A stretch of 64,000 bases of DNA from Chrysophaeum taylorii (GCA_029834535.1 JAQMWT010000057.1:1-64000), one strand, 5' to 3'; counted from the stretch's first letter, positions 36,137-47,251 are shown. Numbers and translations are program-made. The notes: a model not told the origin generated them from the sequence alone.

Positions 36137-37863
36137 AAGTCTCAATAAAACAAGAAGAAGCAAGTAAGATCGGCAAGCTCAACACCACCAGCCCCGCTCT
36201 GTGCAGCCCCTGCGACCCTCTCGCCCGTTTGCCCCCTCTCCCACGTTTCCTTCTTCTGGCTCTATGAGCCTGGCAGATGCGCTTTTTCTTCTTCTGCGAC
36301 CGTCCATTCTGGCTCTTTGAGCCTCGGACTAAAATATTATCAGTAATAATAATGATCCGTGCGATATGACGAAACGCGAGGATCGAGGTGCTCGGTGAGA
36401 GGCTGCGGCGGTTACGGCGCCGGGTGAGCACCTGGAGCCAAGCGTGTGTAGTCCGGGGGGGACGAACGAGCGGCCCGCACGAGCGAGCGATAGGCGAAGG
36501 GCGGTGGGCGGCAGCTGCGCCGACAGTGTCCAGGGGCGTCGTGGAAATCGAGGGGCAAGCTGACGTGGCGGTGAAAAACCAAGAGTGTGTCTAAATGTCG
36601 ACTGTCAATCTCTAATCTAAGCTAAGCTATGCTAAGCAAAGCTAACTAACTTAGGCCAGCCCCGCGCATGGGGCGTAGGCTAATCGCAGCGCCGTGCGAT
36701 TGCTAAGAGGGGGGTAATATAGGCAAATGGCGACGCAGCGCGTGGCGACCTTGCGCATGATCGCAGCCATTTTCCGACAAGCGACGTGCTCGTCGTCGGC
36801 TCACGTGTGGCTAGCAGGCCGCAATCGACCACAATAAGCTTAAACCAGGGTAAAGATTGGTGCGCGTACACGAACACGTGCTGGCGCACCTCGCAAGGCG
36901 GGCGAGCTGCCCGACGCCGTCGCCCGCGGTATTTTCATGTGGCTGCTCCAGCTCGCCCACACCTGCGATACGGGCGGGTGGCGTCACACGCGAGAGTCTG
37001 AGAAGATCCCCGACTACCGGCTGCTGCGACTGGGATGGGGCGAGGCCTGGGAGGCGTCGGCCGAGATGGGCATGATGGCCGCGTGGTCGCGGGGCTGACG
37101 TTGCCGCGTCGGCAAGGTGCTCGCGACCTTCTTCCGGGATCTTCGCGCGACCGACGACTACGTCGCCGCGCTCTGTTGTTCTGTTTGTGCTTTGAGAAGT
37201 GCCGAGCTTGAGCCGAGGAGTCGCGCGCTCCTCCTCAGCGAGGTCGTCGCCTGCCGCCTTCGCGCAAGGGACAGGAGTAAGCTCCGCGAACCGGCGCGTG
37301 CTTCGCGACGCGGTCTGCGCCGTCGCCCTCGTCCCCTGCGCCCAGGCCCTCGGCGCCCAAGGTCCTCAAGGATGCCATGAGACCAGCCAACAGAGCCAAC
37401 AAGTATGGTTAATTATATTACACGGCGGGTAGGTGTATACTCATTTCTCTGTGTTGCGGGCGACGTTGTCGACCTCGGTGTCGGTCATCGGGGCGATAAC
37501 GGATGCGACAGGGGACCTCGCGACGATGGGTTCGTCGCCCGGAGGCGGTCCAAGGCGCGTGAGGTACAGTCCGTTTATTGCACTCTGTGCGCATCCGTGC
37601 GCAGGCTTCAGCAGCTCGAGCAGCGACGGGACATCCGCGCGCTTTGTTGACCGCTTTCGAAGGGGCGCACTCTTGTCGTTCGACACGTTGCAGGCGTCGA
37701 GCTCGGCCCGGAATTTGGCGGCGTTGCTAAAGCACGTGAATGGGAACTCGTTTGTGAGATTCATCGGTCGGCCTCGGGAGATGTTCAAACTTCTCGCGAC
37801 GGCGCCCCCTTTGGCGATCGGACCAAGCTTGGCGAAACTCGGTGACTCTCTCTACGCGACGCT
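36137..37863. other. Low-information stretch
   Basis: GCTAAGCTATGCTAAGC-like local repeats occur at about 36610-36650, and a degenerate copy of the non-LTR 3' end at about 36590. A 149-codon plus-strand frame at 37433-37882 (NGNSFVRFIGRPREMFKLLATAPPL) could be real but has no recognised domain. Confidence 0.4.
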
Positions 37864-37877
37864 CCTCGTTTGCTGTC

Positions 37878-37908
37878 TTTAAATGTCGACTGCTAAGAGG
37901 GGGGTGTG
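37878..37908 (-). mobile_element. 31-bp insertion of a non-LTR 3' end with 14-bp target duplication
   Basis: CCTCGTTTGCTGTC occurs at 37864-37877 and again at 37909-37922, directly flanking the insert. Read on the minus strand, the insert is the conserved 3' end (CCCCCTCTTAGCAGTCGACATTTAAA). The following genomic base is the G of GACAGC, so the insertion landed beside a GACA. Confidence 0.85.
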
Positions 37909-37978
37909 CCTCGTTTGCTGTCACCTCGGGCACGGTTGTGGCATCAGGTCCGGTAGTGACTATCGACCAGTCTAACAG

Positions 37979-38560
37979 TCATTGGCGCCGTGCAGCTGGA
38001 TTTGACCGTTTCGACGAGTAAGCCGGTGGCCGTCCAGACTCCGCCGCGGGCTCATCCGGGGTCTGTTTCTTGCGCTGCCGCTTGGCCGGCGCAGGCAAGC
38101 ATTGTGGTCCGCGGTCAGCAGTCAAGCAGGATGGGGCGTTCGGCTTGAAACCGGCGCCATCCGGCGAGAAGGCGACGTGCGTGATCGTCCGCAACCCAGC
38201 CAATGCGAACTCGCACATAAAGCAGTGCTCCGGGTCGCAAGAGACCGCTTGGAACAAGATTTCGCGTCTCATTCCACAGCGCTGTGATAGCACCTCGATA
38301 CGCACTCGCTCGCCGGTGCATATTCTCGGGTAAATCAGCCGAAAACTCGAAAAGAGAAGTGTCCGTCATTTCCGTTCCAATTCGATGGCGCCGGGCACGA
38401 CAAATTCCTTGAGCTCCTCAAGATTTCCCGTCGCATCTGGTCCAACACCACTTGGCAACTGGACTTTGTCGTCGATCTTGGCGTCGTAGCCATTTTCCGC
38501 TGAGGGCACCATCATCTTCAGGAGCTCGCGCACGTGTCGCTTCTGGTCAAAAGCTCGTCG
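37979..38560 (-). pseudogene. Broken hypothetical gene
   Basis: On the minus strand, RHVRELLKMMVPSAENGYDAK and NLEELKEFVVPGAIELERK end at a TGA. The same frame resumes immediately as RTLLFSSFRLIYPRICTGERV, then RIEVLSQRCGMRREILFQAV and CDPEHCFMCEFALAGL, stopping at 37979 after a Lys/Arg-rich tail. One in-frame stop therefore separates two coherent halves. Family unknown. The CxxxxCxxC pattern might bind metal. Confidence 0.4.
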
Positions 38561-38774
38561 CCGGCGAAACTAGAACCGATACGCTGCCCTCTGGGCGACG
38601 CACTGCGGCGACGAAAGCTCCGCTCCAACGCAAATTTGGCAGGGTTTCAGGATTGCAACGGGAAAGGATTAGGGTTAAAGTTAGTGCGGCCCACAACAGT
38701 TTTGTACTGTAAAAAAACGAAGGAAAGATGGTTGGATCAGACGGAGGTGAAAGAAGTCAGAGATTCTTCCCGGC

Positions 38775-39995
38775 ATGAAGTGGATGGCAATGTTTGCCAC
38801 GAGTGCGGCCGGCGAGATATGCGGGCTGCCGCCGGTATGCGCGGAAGGACGGTGCGCCGGGCTTGCGAGGATGGACGTTGTTATTCCGACGTATCACGTT
38901 GATCTGTGCCGCGTGGAGATCCAACTGCGGTCTATCGAGAGGTTCAACGCGTGCGGAGTCCTAGGGGACATCCACCTGTTTTGGGTCGACGCCAGCGAGC
39001 CGGTCCCGCGAGCACCAAAGAACACCGTTATGCACGAGGTCCAGCTCCCCTCGTACAACTGGAAGGGCCAGCAAATAGCCAAGCTTGAAGCGTTCAAGTT
39101 TGTCAAAACAGAATGGTACCTTGTCTTGGACTCGAAGAACGTCTTCGTGGGACCCATCACACTCTCCGGCCTCTTCGCGTACCATAAATGGGCGCAGAAC
39201 CCGTTGGGTCAAGGCCGCCACGGCGGCTGGAGCCTGGCGGCTGCCAAGATCTTGGGACTTAACGACACACACGGCTTTATCGAACCTTCGGTTACGCCCC
39301 ACATGATGCATCGGGCCCGCGTCAGTGCGCTCTTGGAGTTCTTGACGAGGCGCGGTGGGATCGTCGAAGCGCTTCATGCGGGGGCGACGGAGTTCACACT
39401 TTACGAAATTTTTGGCTTAGTCTCGAAGGACGGCGTCTTCGAGCCCTGGCGCGCCGTCGAAAATGTCGACCAATTGATGCCAGAGAATGTCCCACACAAG
39501 AGCGTTGTCTCCTGGACTCGCGTCGCGACCGACGCACGCGCTGCTCTCGAATTCGAGAAACGGCTGATGTCGATCGTCCGCGAGTTGGAGCTTGGCAACA
39601 CAACGTCCAAAACACTCGTGCTCAGCTGGCACCACACGGGTGACCAAGGCCGCTTTCGCCACCTCTTCCAGGCGGCCTATCAAAATGCCGGAGTCATTGT
39701 CGGCGACACTCAGGTTGAAACTACCATCGCTGCTTCAACGCCACGTGCCGCTGCCTCGAGTACGGCGAGCTTCAACAGAGGCGGTAATATGCTTGAACCA
39801 AGGCCGAACATCTCCTGTTGGCTTCCTTTTCTCCCACATTTTTGCGCATGGGCGCTGTTTGCGAGGGACAAGCCTAGCTCGATTACAAGTGTCCAGCCCT
39901 GGGCTCTCGTCGAGTACCATGTACGGCCTTTTTCCTGGTACTCAGACTTGAGAAGACATCTTAATCGAGCCTCGTTGGTATTCGTTGTATATTGA
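38775..39995 (+). CDS. DUF6492-like glycosyltransferase, copy 1 (C-terminus frame-shifted)
   Basis: A short hydrophobic N-terminus (MAMFATSAAGEICGL), then a GT-A-like fold: MDVVIPTYHVDLCRVEIQLRSIERF, LGDIHLFWVD, YNWKGQQIAKLEAFKFV and WYLVLDSKNVFVGP. The family pattern is an initial VIPTY-D, Y-QQ-KL and LDSD; here the last is LDSKN, so the usual metal-binding DxD is altered. It corresponds to 346-347-residue copies at 44790 and 47672. Near 39718 this copy has GAAAC where copy 3 has GAAAAC. That one missing A throws the last 30 residues out of frame and extends the ORF to 39995. Substrate unknown; secretory-pathway location is inferred from the N-terminus. Confidence 0.75.
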   Translation: MKWMAMFATSAAGEICGLPPVCAEGRCAGLARMDVVIPTYHVDLCRVEIQLRSIERFNACGVLGDIHLFWVDASEPVPRAPKNTVMHEVQLPSYNWKGQQIAKLEAFKFVKTEWYLVLDSKNVFVGPITLSGLFAYHKWAQNPLGQGRHGGWSLAAAKILGLNDTHGFIEPSVTPHMMHRARVSALLEFLTRRGGIVEALHAGATEFTLYEIFGLVSKDGVFEPWRAVENVDQLMPENVPHKSVVSWTRVATDARAALEFEKRLMSIVRELELGNTTSKTLVLSWHHTGDQGRFRHLFQAAYQNAGVIVGDTQVETTIAASTPRAAASSTASFNRGGNMLEPRPNISCWLPFLPHFCAWALFARDKPSSITSVQPWALVEYHVRPFSWYSDLRRHLNRASLVFVVY

Positions 39996-41200
39996 TGTCC
40001 AGTAATGTGGCGATGGGAAGGAGAGAAGGGCCTGCACAGACAAAGGAGAACCTGCGTGGCCAGCAGGGAAGTCGACGTCGGCGAAGACGCAGGCAAGAAT
40101 GGAAGATAGGCACTAAGAGGCGGGCAAGAGCGAGAGAAGGGAAGGAAGAGAGGAAGATGGAAAGAGGTGGGGTTGATGAAGCGGGGCCGAAAGGGTGAGG
40201 GGAGCGCGGGTTCCAAGAGCCCATCGAAAGAGGGTTGACCATCGAGCAGGTCCAAGGAGAACCGGCTCTCAGCGCGTGCGCGGCGCGTACTTCCCATCGA
40301 GGACAGCTCGAGGGTACGTCGGTGAGGACTAGCGATGGGACACATGGCGGGGGGTGCGCGAGCATGGCCGCGATGAATGGTGTTGCTAAGTGTGCGGAAA
40401 AGGCATGACTCAGTTGCAGAGTATGAATCGGCGGCGTTTCGAGCACCCATGTGTCACCAATCGTGATCAGCTAAGCGGTGAGCAATGAGGGAGATAAGGT
40501 CGCGAAGAACGGTGCTTTTGCGCCGAAGTTGCGAACGACGAAGCCTTAACAGCCGGGGTAGCCTTGGAGGCGCAGTTGGACAGATCCAGGGGCATCATTG
40601 TTGCCAGGTAGGCCAGCATGCGCGCCAAGGTCGCGAGCACGGCGGGCGTATTGGGGCGCAACGAGGAACGCGTGGTAGTCGACAGCGCCGGGTTGGCACG
40701 CGGCTGCTGGGTAGTTGTTCTGAGATCAAGCGATTGTCTTGACATCTGCAATTCGGTGTTCATTGCGAGTCGGGTGCGTCTAAAGGAAGTTGGGGACCAT
40801 GCATTTCCGACCGACTGGGGTTGTGACCGCGGTGGCCAATCGACGCCGCCGATTAGCAGCAACCGGGAGGGCAGAGGTCAACACAAGAAACGGCTCGAGA
40901 TGGTACGGGATGCGCTCCTCCGTGAAGAGGTCGGCCAGCTTGAGGTCGGCCATCTTGCAGAGGACCGGGTCGTCCCACTGTCGAGTGGGAGTTGTGGCTG
41001 ACAAGCAGGGTGGAGTTGTACAACAGGATGTGTCCATGGGGGTCAATCGCGTTTGGCGGCGGCAGGTCTTTGATCAGTACACGAACAAGACCAGCGAGAG
41101 TTGGTTGAGGTGCCCCAAAGTAGTTGCAAACGGCGCTCCTCCACTCCTCAGGTGCCGACGCAAGGGAGTGGGTGGGGACACAGGAGATCAGGTTTAGGCT
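39996..41200. repeat. Conserved 3' flank of DUF6492 copy 1
   Basis: About 1.2 kb highly similar to 45890-47230 and 48770-50040. The minus strand contains a phrase, KLADLFTEERIPYHLEPFLVLTSALP, that also appears in the other copies and could be the remnant of a convergent gene. I recognise no family. Confidence 0.6.
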
Positions 41201-41485
41201 CCAGCGGTCTAGGCGACGAGGATCCGAGACTGCTCTTTACTTTTACACTTTTACTTTATTCAAAAAAGTATGTAATAAACAAACTTTTGCTGGTCGTTAT
41301 GACGGATGTAAAAACTAAAGAGTGGTCTAGGGTAATTGTTTGCATCATGCTTCCTTTCGAGGCGCCTGTTATGACTTGTAGTCGATCTGTGTGATCCCAC
41401 GTCTGAAATTAGGCGCTAGTCTGAGTCACGCTGAGTCATCGGCTTGGCATGCTAACTTTTCATGGTTGTGCATTTACTTGAAACA
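41200..41485. other. No gene seen
   Basis: An AT-richer spacer between the DUF6492 flank and the next composite repeat. Confidence 0.5.
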
Positions 41486-41850
41486 AGTACAGGACAGTAA
41501 GTTCACCTAGTCCCAAGCTCTAACCCTAGTAAGTTCAGGTCTGGTCCCAGTAAGTTCACCTGGTCAGTTAGTTCACTTAATCCCAATCTCTATCCCTGCG
41601 TAAACCCACTCGTGCTCACGCCCACTCACCCCACTCTCCTTTGAGCTCGTCGCTCTCACCTCCGCTAATCTAAGCTGCTTTGATCCGCACGCGCCGCCAA
41701 CCTTTGAGTTTGAGTTGTCAAAAAACTCCAGTAAGCTCACCTGGTCTCAGTAAGTTCACCTGGTCACTCAGTTCACCTAGTCCCAATGTCTAGACCCAGT
41801 AAATTCACCTGGTCCCAGTAAGCTCACCTACAGTGCGCGTGTAGACGCCC
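41486..41850 (+). repeat. AAGTTCACC-type array of composite copy C
   Basis: Starts CAAGTACAGGACAGTAAG (variant of CAAGTGCAGGCCAGTAAG), with units AGTAAGTTCACCTGG, CAGTTCACCTAGTCCCAA and the unique spacer at about 41620-41710. Confidence 0.8.
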
Positions 41851-42892
41851 GGAGGGGGCTTATCGGTATCGCGCAGCACGTGTGGGGTAGGGTGGAGTCG
41901 TCGACTCAGAAGAGCATATCCTCGGGGTTGCCGATCGACAGAGAGCCACTTAGAGCTGGACGTGACAGAAGACGGGCTTGGGCGAGAGGACGCCGACCTC
42001 GCGGGGCGTCTGGCCCTGGCTCTTGTTGATCGTTTGGCGTCGGCGGGCCTTAAGGGATACAGGTTGGAGGAGCCTCGGTGACCCTAACCCCTGCGATCGC
42101 TAACCGTTGGTTGCGATGGAGGACGGCGCCTTACACGCTTGCTCCCTGCGGCGGCCCCGGCCGTCCCGGAGTGAGACGGTGCCTGCTCGCCTCCCGGGCT
42201 GGCCGGTTAGCACCCGGAAAGTCCGCGCTGGGATGGGGTTCGCTCGGTTGGGCAGAACGCGACGGACAGGTCGATTGTTCGTGGACCAACACGTCCGCGG
42301 CCTGCGACGCTTTTGCACGACCTCGCATAAGACCGCGCGCAGTGGCGGTACACCATCAACAAGTCCGTCCTCGTCCCTCGCATCTGCCCCAACTGCGTGA
42401 TTTTCCTCTGTGATTCCGTACCGGCTCCTGCCGGTCCGGCCTGGCTCCCATGCTCGGGAGAGGTTTGAAGTTAGTTAGTTAGTTAGTTAGGAGCCTCGGT
42501 GACACAACACGATCGATCATGTATCTGGTACCGTTGCAGTGGCCGTGCGACGGGTCGAGGTTGCGAAGACTTTAAGCTCGCGATCAAAGTCAGCATGCCG
42601 TTGGTTGTCAGGGAGTTGAAAACTCGACTGTTAAGAGCGAGGCGTCGGCTTCCGACCCAGCCTAGTCGGCCGAAAAGAACTCCGACGCCTCGTCTCCGGG
42701 AAAAAAAGGCCGCGGTCACGCGCGCGTTGTCAGCATCGACAACATCGTTTCGACGGGGCGTGAGAATGGCGCGCTGAAAGAGCCGCCGCGGGTCGTGGAA
42801 ACAGTCTGCGAGGTCGCCGCAGGCGGCTTGGAGGATCAATGTCTGGCTGGCGGGCCTACATGATCCTTACCCTAAATCGGGGGACAAACAAA
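41851..42892 (-). pseudogene. PIF1-type helicase fragment of composite copy C, split by a non-LTR insertion
   Basis: Minus strand: RAILTPRRNDVVDADNARVT, FNSLTTNGMLTLIASLK and RNLDPSHGHCNGTRYMI in 42892-42490, then NKSQGQTPREVGV in 42082-41851. The intervening 42083-42489 is a separate insertion. Ends at CTAAATCGGGGGACA. Confidence 0.75.
42083..42489 (+). mobile_element. Short non-LTR element with AGTT tail and 14-bp target duplication
   Basis: The duplicated target GGAGCCTCGGTGAC occurs at 42069-42082 and 42490-42503. The insert begins CCTAACCCCTGCGATCGC and ends with an AGTT repeat. One frame reads a DRSIVRGPTR-type phrase and DRAQWR, resembling the extreme C-terminus of a LINE reverse transcriptase, so this is a 5'-truncated LINE or a SINE derived from it. 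A second copy is at 43746-44144 and a decayed third at about 57140-57280. Confidence 0.85.
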
Positions 42893-42982
42893 CAACAGAC
42901 ATCCCCCTCTTAGCAGTCGACATTTAAAGACAAACAAACAGACAAACAGACAGACAAACATCTGTCGATTAGTTTACTTAAA
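42893..42982 (+). repeat. GACA microsatellite with non-LTR 3' end (composite copy C)
   Basis: AACAAACAACAGACATC, then CCCCTCTTAGCAGTCGACATTTAAA, GACA/AACA repeats and CATCTGTCGATTAG. Here the non-LTR element is reduced to its last 30 or so bases. Confidence 0.8.
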
Positions 42983-43238
42983 AGTTAATAATAAAACTTT
43001 TGAGTCAAGTAACAACATTACTTTTGAGTCAAGTAACAACATTACCTTACACACTTTTTGAGTAAAGTAATTCGGAAAGTAAAGATCGGGCATTACAGTC
43101 GGCGTCGCGTAAAGTAATGTAAAGGCTGCTCGGGCTGAAAATTTAGTTTTGTCGCATCGCTACGATTCCAGTGCCAGCCTCGTGCCAACACAACTATGTG
43201 TTGGGCAACTGGGATTAGTTTTTATGGTTATTTTATGG

Positions 43239-44358
43239 TTAGTCCTTGTCTTCTTCAAGGTTTTCATCGAGGGGGATGATCTTAGACTTGAACTCGAACT
43301 TCTTGAGGATGTGGCCGTACTTTTTTCGAGCCCACTTAATTAATACCCTGATCCTGCGCAGCGTCACAAGCATGTCCACCTCCACGTCACTCAGGAGGGT
43401 GTTGCTCTCGGTCATAACGATGTTGGCAGCTGAGATGATGCGCACGCAGAAGCTCTCAGCAGGCACCGCGCCAATATTGCCCTTCGAGCCTCGTGCCATG
43501 TCCGGAAGGTAGCCGTGCTCCTGGTTGCATTCGATTCGCGTGTAGAGTTTGCCGACGTTGAGCATCATCAGGTCCAGGAGCTTGGGGATCCTGAAGGTTT
43601 TGGAGAAATCCGAGAGGTCGCCAGGAAACTCCTTGGGCCAATCAATGCTGCGAGCGTACTGGACCCAGTTCACGAAGACGCGTTCGAACTTCACATTGAA
43701 GTCCGGCATCGCCCCCTCTGAATCCCCAGTTTGCTGCTGCTGCTCCCTAACCCTGCGAGCGCTAACCGTTGGTTGCGATGGAGGACGGCGCCTAACACGC
43801 TTGCTCCCTGCGGCGGCCCCGGCCGTCCCGGAGTGAGACGGTGCCTGCTCGCCTCCCGGGCTGGCCGGTTAGCACCCGGAAAGTCCGCGCTGGGATGGGG
43901 TTCGCTCGGTTGGGCAGAACGCGACGGACAGGTCGATTGTTCGTGGACCAACACGTTTGCGGCCTGCGACGCTCTTGCACGACTTCGCACAAGACCGCGC
44001 GCAGTGGCGGTCCGTCATCAACGAGTCCTCGTCCTTCGCCTCTGCCCCAACTGCGTGATTTTCCTCTGTGATTCCGGATCGGCTCCTGCCTGTCCGGCCT
44101 AGCTCCCATGCTCGGGAGAGGTCTGAAGTTAGTTAGTTAGTTAGCTCCTCCTCGGGCTGAGGAATTGACGTTGCCCTCCTTTCTTGGCTTGATGTCGCCG
44201 TACCGGTCCCTGGGCACGAAGGCATTGCCGTCCTCCTCCTCACCGTCGTCACCAGCACCACCCTCGCTCTCATCCTCCACGTTGTGGCACGCCACCGGTG
44301 GCGACTGCTCCGCGTCGGCCGGCCTGGCCGTCGCATCCGGGGTCCGTAACGCAGACAT
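43239..44358 (-). pseudogene. hAT transposase C-terminal region, interrupted
   Basis: The 43709-43239 frame has GYLPDMARGSKGNIGAVPAE and SFCVRIISAANIVMTESNTLLSDVEVDMLVTLRRI. It fits the hAT dimerisation domain (P-L-IA, I-A-SA-ERVFS-A, R-L, L-LR), although the ERVFS core has become VRIIS. Upstream, 44358-44150 reads GNAFVPRDRYGDIKPRKEGN in a plausible continuing exon. The AGTT-tailed element at 43746-44144 separates the two. It may be a domesticated or decayed hAT gene. Confidence 0.6.
43746..44144 (+). mobile_element. Second copy of the AGTT-tailed non-LTR element
   Basis: Begins CCTAACCCTGCGAGCGC and ends with AGTT repeats. It is very similar to 42083-42489. A short direct repeat GCTCC is visible at both ends; the full target duplication is unclear because of the neighbouring CTG repeats. 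Confidence 0.8.
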
Positions 44359-44369
44359 CGTCTACAGGC

Positions 44370-47250
44370 TTGGCCCAGCCATCGATTGGTCGACCCGGGT
44401 GACGTACCGGACGGACTTAGCAGTGTAAAAGTTCTACTTTACCATCGCTTTGGTCCCTGGCTGGTCCGCGAGTTCTTTTCTTTCGACGTGGGCATGACTC
44501 TTTCTTCGGCTTTCTTTCCATCGTTCTCGGAATTCTTGGAAGTCGTTATTCGCAACGGCTCGCACAACAAAATTCAAATTGTCAACGGCTATCTTCGAAA
44601 AAAAAATAAAATCGCGAAAAAGCGATTAGCGCGTCCGTTTTGGCGTCCGTTTCGAGTACTTTTCAGTATATGACGACACCGAACACTAATCAATGGTCTC
44701 AAATGGTCTCTTTGCATCATGATTACTTGTGTGTATCCAGCCGCCCGTAAAAAAGAAGGAAAGAATTTTCAGATGTTCAGAGGTGAAAAATGTCAGACAT
44801 TCTTCACGGCATGAAGTGGATGGCTATGTTTGCCGTGAGTGTGGCCGGCGAGATATGCGGGCTGCCGCCGGTATGCACTGAAGGACGGTGCGCCGGGTTT
44901 GCGAGGATGGACGTTGTTATTCCGACGTATCACGTTGATCTGTGCCGCGTGGAGATCCAAGTGCGGTCGATCGAGAGGTTCAACGTGTGCGGAGTCCTCG
45001 GGGACATCCACCTGTTTTGGGTCGACGGCAGCGAGCCGGCCCCGCGAGCACCAAATAACACCGTTATGCACGAGGTCCAGCTCCCCACGTACAACTGGAA
45101 GGGCCAGCAAATTGCCAAGCTTGAAGCGTTTAAGTTTGTCAAAACAGAATGGTACCTTGTCTTGGACTCGAAGAACGTCTTCGTGGGACCCATCACACTC
45201 TCCGGCCTCTTCGCGTACCAAAAATGGGCTCAGAACCCGTTGGGCCAAGGCCACCACGGGGGCTGGAGCCTGGCGGCTGCCAAGATCTTGGGACTTAACG
45301 ACACACACGGCTTTATAGAGTCCTCGGTTACGCCCCACATGATGCACCGGGCCCGCGTCAGTGCGCTCTTGGAGTTCTTGACGAGTCGCGGTGGGATCGT
45401 CGAAGCGCTTCATGCGGGGGCGACGGAGTTCACACTTTACGAAATTTTTGGCTTAGTCTCGAAGGACGGCGTCTTCGAGCCCTGGCGCGCCGTCGAAAAT
45501 GTCGACCAATTGATGCCGGAGAATGTCCCACACAAGAGCATTGTCTCCTGGACTCGCGTCGCGACCGACGCACGCGCTGCTCTCGAATTCGAGGACCTGC
45601 TGATGTCGATCGTCCGCGAGTTGGAGCATGGCAACACGTCCCAAACACTCGTGCTCAGCTGGCACCGCACGGGTGACCAAGGCCGCTTTCGCCATCTCTT
45701 CCAGGCGGCCTATCAAAATGCTGGCGTCATTGTCGGCGACACTCAGCTTGAAAGCTACCATCGCTGCTTCAACGCCACGTGCCGCTGCCTCGAGTACGAC
45801 GAGCTTCAACAGAAGCGGCAATATGCTTGAACCAAGGCCGAACATCTCCTGTTGGGTTCCTTTTCTCCCACATTTTTGCGCGTGGGTGGTGTTTGCGAGG
45901 GACAAGCCTAGCTCGATTGCAAGTGTCTAGCCCTGGGCTCTCGTCGAATACCATATGCGGCATTTTTCGTTGGTGCTCAGACTTGAGAAGACATCTTAAT
46001 CGAGCGCTCGTTGGTATTCGTTGTATATCGATGTCCAGTAATGTGGCGATGGGGAGGGCCAGGGGAGGAGAGAAGGGCCTGCACGACAAAGGAGAACTTG
46101 CATGGCCAGCAGGGAAGTCGACGTCGGCGGAGACGGGGGCAAGAATCGAAGATAGGCATTTGGAGGCTGGCAAGAGAGAGAGAGGGGAAGGGAAGAGAAG
46201 ATTATGGAAGGGGAGATGTGTGTGTGTGTGTGATGAAGAGGGGTCGAAAGGGCGAGGGGAGCGCGGGTTCCAAGAGCCCATCGAAAGAGGGTTGACCATC
46301 GAGCAGGTCCAAGGAGAACCGGCTCTCAGCGCGTGCGCGGCGCGTACTTCCCATCGAGGACAGCTCGAGGGTACGTCGGTGAGGACTAGCGATGGGACAC
46401 ATGGCGGGTGGTGCGCGAGCATGGCCGCGATGAATGGTGTTGCTGAGTGTGCGGAAAAGGCATGACTCAGTTGCAGAGTATGAATCGGCGGCGTTTCGAG
46501 CACCCATGTGTCACCAATCGTGATCAGCTAAGCGGTGAGCAATGAGGGAGATAAGGTCACGAAGAACGGTGCTTTTGCGCCGAAGTTGCGAACGACGAAG
46601 CCTTAACAGCCGGGGTAGCCTTGGAGGCGCAGTTGGACAGATCCAGGGGCATCATTGTTGCCAGGTAGGCCAGCATGCGCGCCAAGGTCGCGAGCACGGC
46701 GGGCGTATTGGGGCGCAACGAGGAACGCGTGGTAGTCGACAGCGCCGGGTTGGCACGCGACTGCTGGGTAGTTGTTCTGAGATCAAGCGATTGTCTTGAC
46801 ATCTGCGATTCCGTGTTCATTGCGAGTCGGGTGCGTCTAAAGGAAGTTGGGGACCGTGCATTTCCGACCGACTGGGGTTGTGACCGCGGTGGCCAAGCGA
46901 TGCCGCCGATTAGCAGCAACCGGGAGGGCAGAGGTCAACACAAGAAACGGCTCGAGTTGGTGCGGGATGCGCGCCTCCGTGAAGAGGTCGGCCAGCTTGA
47001 GTTCGGCCATCTTGCAGAGGACCGGGTCGTCCCACTGTCGAGCGCGATGGGAGTCGTGGCTGACAAGCAGGGTGGAGTTGCACAACAGGATATGTCCATG
47101 GGGGTCAATCGCGTTTGGCGGTAGCAGGTCTTTGATCAGTACACGAACAAGACCACCGAGAGTTGGTTGAGGTGCCCCAAAGTAGTTGCAGACGGCGCTC
47201 CTCCAATCCTCAGGTGCCAACGCAAGGGAGTGGGTGGGGATACAGGAGAT
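44370..47250 (+). repeat. Tandem segmental duplication, unit 1 (with DUF6492 copy 2)
   Basis: The unit opens with CAGCCATCGATTGGTCGAC, runs through the gene and its 3' flank, and is followed directly by a second unit opening with the same sequence at about 47252. It includes about 400 bp upstream of the gene and 1.4 kb downstream. Confidence 0.8.
44790..45830 (+). CDS. DUF6492-like glycosyltransferase, copy 2
   Basis: 346 residues, ATG at 44790 (MSDILHGMKWMAMFAVSVAG). Same architecture as copy 1: IPTYHVDLCRVEIQVRSIERF, Y-NWKGQQIAKLEAFKF, LVLDSKNVFVGP, then HRARVSALLEFL, AGATEFTLYEIFGL and a C-terminus of NATCRCLEYDELQQKRQYA. The full C-terminus is kept. A weak hydrophobic N-terminus with paired Cys suggests entry to the secretory pathway. 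Family function: glycosyl transfer, acceptor unknown. Differences from copy 3 are scattered and mostly conservative, so both may be functional. Confidence 0.8.
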   Translation: MSDILHGMKWMAMFAVSVAGEICGLPPVCTEGRCAGFARMDVVIPTYHVDLCRVEIQVRSIERFNVCGVLGDIHLFWVDGSEPAPRAPNNTVMHEVQLPTYNWKGQQIAKLEAFKFVKTEWYLVLDSKNVFVGPITLSGLFAYQKWAQNPLGQGHHGGWSLAAAKILGLNDTHGFIESSVTPHMMHRARVSALLEFLTSRGGIVEALHAGATEFTLYEIFGLVSKDGVFEPWRAVENVDQLMPENVPHKSIVSWTRVATDARAALEFEDLLMSIVRELEHGNTSQTLVLSWHRTGDQGRFRHLFQAAYQNAGVIVGDTQLESYHRCFNATCRCLEYDELQQKRQYA

Positions 47251-47251
47251 C

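Noticed and set aside
39710-40450. Minus-strand ORFs over the DUF6492 flanks (up to 344 codons)
   Set aside because: They overlap the gene or its flank in antisense, are Ser/Pro/Arg-rich, differ in length between copies and show no domain.
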